Assembly: GCA_021647265.1 (NCBI GenBank)
Contig: JAKIVA010000037.1
Coordinates: 1 to 27,508, forward strand
Source of the DNA: Lutibacter sp.
Lineage (GTDB): Bacteria; Bacteroidota; Bacteroidia; Flavobacteriales; Flavobacteriaceae
DNA length: 27,508 nt
Direction of reading: 5' to 3'
The notes below the pieces were generated by a model, which did no database searches, was not told the DNA's origin, and saw nothing but the letters and a program-made list of their open reading frames with translations. Shown in pieces: positions 8,950 through 15,116 of the stretch (position 1 is the stretch's first letter; every line of letters starts with the position of its first letter). A program made the translations under genes and the position numbers.

Positions 8950-11403
8950 TTAAATATTAAGTAAAAATGAAAATGAAAAATTTCTTCTAGGTGAGCTAAT
9001 TGAGGAAGCAAATTCTTTGTAATGTATATCAAAAATATTATCAATATTTACATAACATATTAAATCTGAATTTACTTTATAATTAGCGCTAAAATTAAAG
9101 GTATTCCAACTAGGGTTTCCGTAATAACTATTGGTAGCAGCAATAAATGGTGTTTGTTCAATATTATCTTTTCCTTCCACTAAGTTGTAATCTTTTAGTC
9201 GTTTTTCTGCATTAAATTTCCAATTTAAACTGGCTTGCAAACGTTCTTTTTCAAAACCAATTTCAAATAAACCAAATAAAGGAGGAATTGAAGATAAAGG
9301 TAGTTTGGTGTCGTACGCTTTCCCTTTAGTATACGTAACAGATCCTCTAGTGAACCAAAGAGAATTTAAATTTCCTCTAAAACTAAAAGTGCTTCCAATT
9401 ATATAGGCATTATCTTTATTAACATTGGCTACTATATTCCCTTCTTCACCATCGTACATAATTGTTGTTGCATTATTTATACTGAAATAATCTCTTGTAA
9501 TGTAATTATTTAGAAGCGTATAATAAACATCTAATCCTATTTGAAATGTTTTATTATTAAAATATTTTAGGGCACTTGTTTCAAAGCTATAAACATATTC
9601 TGGTTTTAAATATATATTTGGCACGGTTACATCTCCTGATTTTTCTCTAATTTTCCCAACATCATCAATATTTGGTGATCTAAACCCTGATGATATTATG
9701 CTATTTAATTGCCATTCAGTTGTTGGTTTATACACATAACCAATAGTTGCTGTAACTGCTGAATTATTTAACGATATATCAAAATTTGGCAATGTTATAA
9801 ATGTGTTATCAATCCATTTTGCACCTAAATAGGTATTCACAAATCTAATTCCTGTATTTAATGTTGCTTTTTTATTAATATCCTGTCTGTAATTCACATA
9901 AGAAGCAAAGCTAGTATAAGTACTTCCTCCATCGGGATATCTTGATTGAACAGTAAAATCATCACTAAAACCGATAATTGTATTGCCAACCACGTTTAAG
10001 GTTTTACCGTAAGCATTAGAGTTTACTTTATTATGAGTTCCTTCAAAACCATACGATAATATTCTATTATTTTTTTTTGTTAACGGTACAAAAAAGTCTC
10101 CATTTAAACTCCAAACAGCTACACTTTCATTTCTATAAGAACGATTTAAACTGGAAAATTTTCGTTGTATTCTAGATTCTTTAATATTTTGAAACGCAGC
10201 GGTTATTGTTCCTTTTTTAAGCCACTTTTTATTGGGTTTCACTTTTAATTGTGATGAAATTAACAATCTTTTTTGTGGTCCATAATACCATTCTGCGAAT
10301 TTCAATTCATTATCAGAATATTCATTTAATTTATCAAACCTATTAATATTTGAAGATTCTGAGTATTGGAAATTAAATATTAAATTACTTTTCTTAGAAA
10401 TGGGAATTGCTATTTTTTGAAGTATATCAGTTTGTTTATACCCTGTGTTTTTTTGAATATTACTATTTGAATTTGGTACAGGAATTGCGTTGTAATAACT
10501 ATTTGTGTTATTTGAATACTCAACTACTTTTCCCCAATTCTTAAAACCGTGATTTCTTACTTTCCCCATTCTTAAATCGCCAAATTTACTATAAGAAACA
10601 CTAGTGTAAGACGCCCATTTTCTATTTCTAATTTCAACATTTGCTTCATTTGTAAATTCATTGTTTACAGAGCTAAAACGAGAATAAAAAGAAGTATTTA
10701 TTTGTTTTTTACTACTAATTTTTGGTGTTTTAGTAAAATAGTGAATTACACCTCCTAAGGCATCAGAACCGTAAATTACAGATGATGGCCCAAAAATAAC
10801 TTCAGTTCTATCAATAATATTTGGTGAAATAGTAATTGAATTTTGTAAATGTCCTGCTCTATAAATGGCATTATTCATTCTAACTCCATCAACCACTAAC
10901 AATACTCTATTTGCTTCCATTCCTCTCAAAACAGGGCTACCGCCACCAAATTGTGTTTTTTGAACTTTAATTCCGGGTAAGTTTGCTAATAAATCTGCTG
11001 TTGTTTGTGGAGCTAATTTTTTTATTTCTTCTCTTGAGGCAACCACTATTTGTTCTGCAATTCTACTTCTTGTTTCTTCACCCTTTGAAGCCGATAAAAC
11101 AATTTCATTTAACCGCTCTGATTTTTTAGTTAAATACACTACAAAATTAATTTTGCTAAGTTCTTTTTTTAAAATTTCATATTCAAAACAAGATAAGTGA
11201 TTAAATGAAATTATATCAGAAGGTTTAAAAATTGATAAGTTAGCAATACCCTTTTTATTGGTATATACAACTTTGTCTTTTGAATCGTTATATATTGTAA
11301 CATTTTCAATTGGAAAGTTGGTTCCTCTCTCCAATACTTTAACTTGTTGTGCTTTTACAGAAACTGTTATAAAACAAAGAAAAGATACTAATAAAACCCT
11401 CAT
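8950..11403 (-). CDS. TonB-dependent outer membrane receptor
   Basis: 817 residues. A signal peptide (cleavage near 18) precedes a CarboxypepD_reg-like beta-sandwich (about 20-95), a plug domain (about 105-228; GGGSPVLRGMEANRVLLVVDG, FGPSSVIYGSDALGGVIHY) and a 22-strand-type barrel to the C-terminus (NIFDIHYKEF, ending FSFLLNI). It imports a ligand across the outer membrane with energy from TonB-ExbBD. The plug resembles the hemoglobin/heme receptor branch. The barrel has FRSP (574-577) and PNIYLKPE (595-602), comparable to the FRAP and NPNL boxes of heme receptors, but no histidine lies between them, so a heme assignment is not supported and the substrate is left open. The gene follows recO by 2 bp and should be co-transcribed with porZ and recO. 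I see no promoter of its own and no clear terminator after it. Confidence 0.9.
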   Translation of the reverse strand: MRVLLVSFLCFITVSVKAQQVKVLERGTNFPIENVTIYNDSKDKVVYTNKKGIANLSIFKPSDIISFNHLSCFEYEILKKELSKINFVVYLTKKSERLNEIVLSASKGEETRSRIAEQIVVASREEIKKLAPQTTADLLANLPGIKVQKTQFGGGSPVLRGMEANRVLLVVDGVRMNNAIYRAGHLQNSITISPNIIDRTEVIFGPSSVIYGSDALGGVIHYFTKTPKISSKKQINTSFYSRFSSVNNEFTNEANVEIRNRKWASYTSVSYSKFGDLRMGKVRNHGFKNWGKVVEYSNNTNSYYNAIPVPNSNSNIQKNTGYKQTDILQKIAIPISKKSNLIFNFQYSESSNINRFDKLNEYSDNELKFAEWYYGPQKRLLISSQLKVKPNKKWLKKGTITAAFQNIKESRIQRKFSSLNRSYRNESVAVWSLNGDFFVPLTKKNNRILSYGFEGTHNKVNSNAYGKTLNVVGNTIIGFSDDFTVQSRYPDGGSTYTSFASYVNYRQDINKKATLNTGIRFVNTYLGAKWIDNTFITLPNFDISLNNSAVTATIGYVYKPTTEWQLNSIISSGFRSPNIDDVGKIREKSGDVTVPNIYLKPEYVYSFETSALKYFNNKTFQIGLDVYYTLLNNYITRDYFSINNATTIMYDGEEGNIVANVNKDNAYIIGSTFSFRGNLNSLWFTRGSVTYTKGKAYDTKLPLSSIPPLFGLFEIGFEKERLQASLNWKFNAEKRLKDYNLVEGKDNIEQTPFIAATNSYYGNPSWNTFNFSANYKVNSDLICYVNIDNIFDIHYKEFASSISSPRRNFSFSFLLNI

Positions 11404-11405
11404 AA

Positions 11406-12122
11406 CTAACTAAATACAGACTTTAAAATTGCTAAAGATTTTGGTTTTTTAAAGCCCTCCAAATGTAATTCAAAATATTGAATTAAAATAGACAAAACCG
11501 CTTGTCTGTTTGTAGCGCTAAAATCAATTGTGTGTAACACCTCAAAATTTATGCCTAACAGCTTTTTAAATTGTATTAAATTATTTCCTTTAACTAAATT
11601 TACGTTGTTAAAATTGGTGAAATTACCTTCTAATAAATCAAAATAAATTTTATTACTTATATTCATTTCAGGATAAAATCCAAGAAATTTTGTTAAATTT
11701 AATAAAAATAGCAAATGGAAATTTGAAATATTACTATGCGTATCTAACCACAAAAATGACGTTTCTAAATATTTATACAGTGTGTTATTTTGTTCTTCTT
11801 CACGAATTGCATAGTATACTATTTCAGCTAAAAATAAGGCAATAGTTTGTTTTTTTATATCTGTGTATATTGAATTATAAAAATGCAATATTTCTATATC
11901 TCTAATAGAATTTAAACTTCCTTTATTATTGTGATTAACCGTTAAATTAAGTTGCATTAAAGGCTGGAAATAGGCTGGTTTTATTTTAGCTTTTCTAGAC
12001 TTTAGAATTCCTTTGAGCAAATATGTTTTTATACCACAATTTTTTGTGTAACAAGTAACTATTAAACTTGTATCTCCATATTTTATACTTTTAATTACTA
12101 TTGCTTTTGTGGTTTCAATCAT
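11406..12122 (-). CDS. recO: DNA repair protein RecO
   Basis: 238 residues, the usual length for Bacteroidota RecO. The N-terminal OB-fold is recognisable (KAIVIKSIKYGDTSLIVTCYT, then YLLKGILKSRKAK, residues about 5-46), followed by the helical C-terminal domain. RecO works with RecR and RecF to load RecA onto SSB-coated single-stranded DNA during recombinational repair in the cytoplasm. The only cysteines are C24 and C29 near the N-terminus, so the four-cysteine zinc site seen in some RecO proteins is absent. Start ATG is 1 bp after the porZ stop codon, and the stop is 2 bp before the receptor gene, which suggests translational coupling. The pairing of a repair gene with cell-surface genes is probably historical rather than functional. 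Confidence 0.92.
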   Translation of the reverse strand: MIETTKAIVIKSIKYGDTSLIVTCYTKNCGIKTYLLKGILKSRKAKIKPAYFQPLMQLNLTVNHNNKGSLNSIRDIEILHFYNSIYTDIKKQTIALFLAEIVYYAIREEEQNNTLYKYLETSFLWLDTHSNISNFHLLFLLNLTKFLGFYPEMNISNKIYFDLLEGNFTNFNNVNLVKGNNLIQFKKLLGINFEVLHTIDFSATNRQAVLSILIQYFELHLEGFKKPKSLAILKSVFS

Positions 12123-12123
12123 T

Positions 12124-14424
12124 TTAATTGATTATAGCAATTTTAGCAACGGTAGTTTCTAAATTATCTTTGGTGATTAATAGCACAATATAAATTCCTG
12201 ATGCTACTTTGCGACCGGCTAAATTGGTTTTATCCCAAACTACTTTACCTCCAAATAATTCTTGCCCACCTTTTGTAGTTGTTTCATATACTAAGTTTCC
12301 TGCAGTATCTAAAATTTTTATATTCGTACCTTCTGGTAAATGCGTTCCATTTCTACCGTCAATTGTAATAAATTCATTATTTTTTGTTGAAGGATTTGGA
12401 TAGGCGTAAACTTCAGGTAAATTTTCTCCGTAAGATGATACATTACTGTTAAAAGCTACAATTCCTTTATCTGTAGCAAAATAGACCTTTCCTGAACTAT
12501 TATCAACAGCTATTTTTAAAATATTATTTGATGGTAAAGGAGAATTATCCTTATTGTAATTTTGTAGTGTTATTGTACCATTAGGATTTGTTTGCATAGT
12601 TCCTCCTGTTTCTGTACCAAACCATTTATTATCTGCTCCATCAATAGCAATAGTGTTAATGGGTTGATCTCCTAACAACTTTTTAGGAATACCATCATCT
12701 AGTATAATAACAGGTTCTGCTTCAACAATAGTTGAATTGAATATATTTGCGGCATTATAATATACTACCAATCCTTTTTTTGTGCCTATCCATATTCTGT
12801 TTTTCCTATCAGCTTTTACTGTTTTTACATTCAAATCTGGTAAAGCTCCTTTTGTTTGCTCAGTTGTAAGTGCTAATTTTTTATTTCCATTTTCACTAAA
12901 AACCAAAACCCCATTACGTCTAGAACCAATCCAAATAGTATTCGTTTTATCAATTATTAATTCATTAAGTCCTAAAGCGGGATTTGAAATAACAGAACTC
13001 ATATTAAAACTAGACCAATTTCCTTCTTTACTATATTTTTTTATTCTATCATCAACCCAGGCATTTGCTATCCATAAATTCCCTTGCTTATCAAAAGCAG
13101 CTCCATTAATTCTGATACTAATATAATTTGGATTTGAAATAACTAATTTCTCTAACCCACTATTGGTATGATCCCAATGTGTTGTAATTATATCGTCTTC
13201 AACAATTAACATTCCTCCTCCCCAAGAGCTTAAATAAACTTTATTGTTATTTAATGGGTCAAAAGTTATATTTACTAAGTCTTTAACATTATAATTTGTA
13301 TTGTAAGGAGTATTAATCCAGCTCTCCCCATTAAAATGGCTATAGCCAAATCTTTTCCCCATTGGTCCGTATGCGGATTCGTAACCCCCATAAACAACCC
13401 ATAAATTATTATTGTTTACAGCAATTGAAAAAGGAGAATTTGAAACAGGTCCTTCTGGGTGAATTTCTTTAAAATTTGAAATATTTTGAAGATTACTTTT
13501 TAGAATTCCAAATTCTTGAGTACCTAAATACAACGTCTTATCTTCAACAAATGCAGTATTTAAATTATAAAAATATGCATTTGACGTATTTGTGGTATAA
13601 TTTACAATCTCTAAATTGTTTAAATCGTTAACATACACACTCCTTTGAGTTGCTATTGTTAAATAATTTGGAGATGATTTTAAACTTCGTATTGGTTGTG
13701 AATACGTTTTTTGTAATAGAAGTGCATTGTTTTCTATTTTATACAAATTACGGTTATTAGTGGTAAACAACTGATTATTAAATACTTCAATAGCTGAAAA
13801 ATCACCTACAAAAAGCGGTTTCCAATTGTTAAAATCTATAAGGTTGCCATTTGTAACATTCGCTGAAAAAATGCCTTTTTCTGTAGCTGCATATATTGAT
13901 TCTTGAAAAATTTTAATTTCATTAATTTTAATTTCAGAAGACTGATTTCCAATAAAATAAGTATCTCCAAATTGTAAATTTTCAATATCATAAACTACAA
14001 TTGCAAAAGATGTTGATAAATACAGTTTATTGCCATACGCCGTAATATTATTTATTTCTTTATTTCCTGAATAGCCAAAATTTACAATATCTTTTGCTAT
14101 GCTAATATTTCCTTTATTATCAATTATTTCAAGCATCCCTGTTTCATACCCAATAATAATTTTATCAAAAGTTTTACTGTAATACAAGCTGGTAGTTTCA
14201 TCTCCTGAAAGTCCGTTAACTGAAGATATTTTAGTAACTTCATTAGAAGTTGTATTATATGTAAAAATAGCATTATCTACAATTGCATATATTTCATCTT
14301 CTACTTTGATAAAATCTTTAACATTATTATAAGAGTAAAAGTCTTCCCAACTGTTAGAATAGTCAATCTGTGACAGTATTATGTTGGTAAAAAGAAATAT
14401 AAATATTTGAGTTGCTTTTTTCAT
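12124..14424 (-). CDS. porZ: Type IX secretion system component PorZ (propeller protein with sorting domain)
   Basis: 766 residues from the ATG at 14424. The open frame extends five codons further to a TTG at 14439, but MKKATQIFIFLFTNIILSQ is a proper signal peptide and the TTG lies within the predicted -7 box, so I prefer 14424. The body consists of beta-propeller blades of the two-component-regulator type (for example NLWIANAWVDDR, TIWIGSRRNGVLVF, RIWIGTKKGLVVYY, KWFGTETGG, VYFATDKGIVAF), followed by a C-terminal sorting-domain-like region of about 85 residues (YPNPSTKNNEF ... ASGIYIVLL). Length and architecture match PorZ of Porphyromonas (776 residues), a surface protein of the T9SS attachment complex that delivers anionic LPS to the sortase PorU. 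Assignment rests on architecture and family knowledge. First gene of the porZ-recO-receptor operon. Confidence 0.8.
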   Translation of the reverse strand: MKKATQIFIFLFTNIILSQIDYSNSWEDFYSYNNVKDFIKVEDEIYAIVDNAIFTYNTTSNEVTKISSVNGLSGDETTSLYYSKTFDKIIIGYETGMLEIIDNKGNISIAKDIVNFGYSGNKEINNITAYGNKLYLSTSFAIVVYDIENLQFGDTYFIGNQSSEIKINEIKIFQESIYAATEKGIFSANVTNGNLIDFNNWKPLFVGDFSAIEVFNNQLFTTNNRNLYKIENNALLLQKTYSQPIRSLKSSPNYLTIATQRSVYVNDLNNLEIVNYTTNTSNAYFYNLNTAFVEDKTLYLGTQEFGILKSNLQNISNFKEIHPEGPVSNSPFSIAVNNNNLWVVYGGYESAYGPMGKRFGYSHFNGESWINTPYNTNYNVKDLVNITFDPLNNNKVYLSSWGGGMLIVEDDIITTHWDHTNSGLEKLVISNPNYISIRINGAAFDKQGNLWIANAWVDDRIKKYSKEGNWSSFNMSSVISNPALGLNELIIDKTNTIWIGSRRNGVLVFSENGNKKLALTTEQTKGALPDLNVKTVKADRKNRIWIGTKKGLVVYYNAANIFNSTIVEAEPVIILDDGIPKKLLGDQPINTIAIDGADNKWFGTETGGTMQTNPNGTITLQNYNKDNSPLPSNNILKIAVDNSSGKVYFATDKGIVAFNSNVSSYGENLPEVYAYPNPSTKNNEFITIDGRNGTHLPEGTNIKILDTAGNLVYETTTKGGQELFGGKVVWDKTNLAGRKVASGIYIVLLITKDNLETTVAKIAIIN

Positions 14425-14436
14425 ATTATGAACATT

Positions 14437-14444
14437 CAAATATA
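14437..14444 (-). promoter_or_regulatory. porZ: -7 box of the porZ promoter
   Basis: TATATTTG on the minus strand matches TAnnTTTG exactly. Transcription would start near 14430, giving a leader of about 6 nt before the ATG at 14424. There is no TTG at the expected -33 position (TTTC is the nearest), so the promoter may be weak or activator-dependent. It lies downstream of the terminator at 14496-14540, so porZ can be expressed independently of that transcript. Confidence 0.5.
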
Positions 14445-14495
14445 TTTATTAAAAACGGATTAAAGAAAGTTATGGTAGTAATTAAAACTTAGTGC

Positions 14496-14540
14496 AAAAA
14501 AAAACCTTGAACATCGTATTTCGAATTACAATGTTCAAGG
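14496..14540 (-). terminator. Strong intrinsic terminator
   Basis: CCTTGAACAT and ATGTTCAAGG (14505-14514 and 14531-14540) are perfect 10-bp inverted arms around a 16-nt loop. On the minus strand the stem is followed directly by nine Ts (14504-14496). This is the clearest rho-independent terminator in the window. It ends the transcript coming from the micro-ORF promoter (14620-14627) or reading through from the 76-residue ORF, and insulates porZ. Confidence 0.88.
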
Positions 14541-14564
14541 AATAAATAAATCAACCCCAAAGAC

Positions 14565-14609
14565 TTATTTAATGTTTTTAATGTATCGTGCCAAAACCCC
14601 TCTTGACAT
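14565..14609 (-). CDS. Candidate 14-residue basic micropeptide ORF
   Basis: ATG at 14609-14607 opens a 14-codon frame, MSRGVLARYIKNIK, closed by TAA at 14567-14565. The peptide has five Lys/Arg and no acidic residue, and is not a typical signal peptide. It starts about 11 bp after a consensus -7 box and its stop is 24 bp before a strong terminator, so promoter, ORF and terminator form a compact unit of about 120 nt of RNA. A paired LytTR-type repeat lies upstream. It might be a translated micropeptide, a leader peptide, or a chance frame in a small RNA; I do not recognise a named family and cannot assign a function. Coding status needs conservation or ribosome profiling evidence. Confidence 0.45.
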   Translation of the reverse strand: MSRGVLARYIKNIK

Positions 14610-14619
14610 TAATACGTAA

Positions 14620-14627
14620 CAAATATA
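14620..14627 (-). promoter_or_regulatory. -7 box of the micro-ORF / small RNA promoter
   Basis: TATATTTG on the minus strand is a perfect TAnnTTTG match. The predicted start near 14613 leaves only 4-5 nt before the micro-ORF ATG. The expected -33 TTG is missing, which would fit a promoter that depends on an activator bound at the repeat pair 14681-14710, centred about 80 bp upstream of the start. Confidence 0.6.
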
Positions 14628-14680
14628 CACTTGAAAATAGTTACTTTTTTGATAAATAAACAAATGAAATAAAAAAATGT

Positions 14681-14710
14681 ATAAATGGTGCGTTTTACAC
14701 TATAAATGGT
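14681..14710 (-). promoter_or_regulatory. Paired direct repeat, candidate LytTR operator (site A)
   Basis: On the minus strand ACCATTTAT (14710-14702), a 12-bp spacer, and ACCATTTAT (14689-14681). The 21-bp period equals two helical turns. LytTR-domain regulators such as AgrA bind 9-bp direct repeats separated by 12 bp, and this half-site fits 8 of 9 positions of the AgrA half-site consensus. A second copy with the same period is at 15080-15109. The flanks are shared too: AAAA before the first repeat and ACAT after the second. Binding by the adjacent LytTR regulator is inferred. Confidence 0.7.
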
Positions 14711-14759
14711 TTTTACTAGGTTTTAAATTTATACAATTAAAGTGGTAGTTTGTTGTATT

Positions 14760-14990
14760 TTAGAAGTTAACAACTTCAACAGATTTAAAATCCCAAATAA
14801 ATCCTTTCTTCTTATAAATTACTTTTTTAATAAAATCTTCGTTATTAAATTTTATCATTCTTATATATATGGTTTCTTTAATATTTTGACAAACACTTCC
14901 TAAACCTATAAACTTAAGCGAATTAGAAGAGTTATTAATATCTTTTAATATTTCTGTATCTGATGGTATTGAAAATTTTAATATGGACAT
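14760..14990 (-). CDS. Small hypothetical protein, 76 residues
   Basis: I do not recognise a family. The protein has no signal peptide or membrane segment, is rich in Lys, Ile, Asn and Phe, and looks like a small cytoplasmic alpha/beta protein (FIKKVIYKKKGFIWDFKSVEVV at the C-terminal end suggests beta strands, residues about 53-74). One cysteine is present, C34 (in SVCQNI). The ATG at 14990 is preceded by A-rich sequence. The gene follows the histidine kinase gene by 126 bp, and that gap contains a LytTR-type repeat pair, a 12-bp inverted repeat and a weak -7 box, so it probably has its own promoter controlled by the neighbouring two-component system. No terminator follows directly; the first is at 14496-14540. 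Confidence 0.6.
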   Translation of the reverse strand: MSILKFSIPSDTEILKDINNSSNSLKFIGLGSVCQNIKETIYIRMIKFNNEDFIKKVIYKKKGFIWDFKSVEVVNF

Positions 14991-15007
14991 TTGTTAACTG
15001 TAATAGA

Positions 15008-15015
15008 AAAATATA
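15008..15015 (-). promoter_or_regulatory. Possible -7 box for the 76-residue ORF
   Basis: TATATTTT on the minus strand matches TAnnTTTG at all but the last position. A start near 15001 would give a leader of about 11 nt. A TTG occurs 24 bp upstream, a little far for a -33 box. It lies about 79 bp downstream of the centre of site B; the corresponding distance at site A is about 68 bp, one helical turn less. Confidence 0.35.
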
Positions 15016-15042
15016 CCACCAATTTAGTTAACTTAAATTCAA

Positions 15043-15074
15043 CTTTTGTTTAAAATTTGCCATTTAAACAAAAG
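15043..15074. repeat. Perfect 12-bp inverted repeat between kinase gene and small ORF
   Basis: CTTTTGTTTAAA (15043-15054) and TTTAAACAAAAG (15063-15074) flank an 8-bp spacer. On the minus strand it is followed by TTGAATTTAAG, with no T-tract, so it is a poor intrinsic terminator for the kinase mRNA. It sits between LytTR site B and the candidate -7 box and could be an operator for a dimeric regulator or an mRNA 3'-end stabilising stem. Confidence 0.6.
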
Positions 15075-15079
15075 GATGT

Positions 15080-15109
15080 ATAAATGGTGTGTTTATTTTA
15101 ATAAATGGT
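15080..15109 (-). promoter_or_regulatory. Paired direct repeat, candidate LytTR operator (site B)
   Basis: On the minus strand ACCATTTAT (15109-15101), a 12-bp spacer and ACCATTTAT (15088-15080), with the same 21-bp period as site A. The left half with its flank (AAAAACCATTTAT) and the right half with its flank (CACCATTTATACAT) are identical between the sites, while the spacers differ at many positions, which is what selection on the half-sites would leave. It begins 7 bp after the kinase stop codon and lies upstream of the 76-residue ORF. Confidence 0.7.
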
Positions 15110-15116
15110 TTTTCTA

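Noticed and set aside
8925..8950. Possible terminator after the TonB receptor gene
   Set aside because: TGTTTTT-C-AAAAACA has arms too close to form a hairpin loop and no T-tract beyond the stem.
12629..12660. ACCATTTAT inside porZ on the plus strand
   Set aside because: No good second half at 21 bp, wrong orientation, and within a conserved propeller repeat codon context.
14425..14439. Upstream TTG start for porZ, five codons longer
   Set aside because: It overlaps the predicted -7 box and would put five residues before a normal signal peptide; the ATG at 14424 is better.
14587..14594. TTGGCACG on the minus strand, like the -24 element of a sigma-54 promoter
   Set aside because: The -12 element at the required spacing reads ATTAA rather than TTGCW, so the second half is missing; the bases are also codons of the 14-residue ORF.
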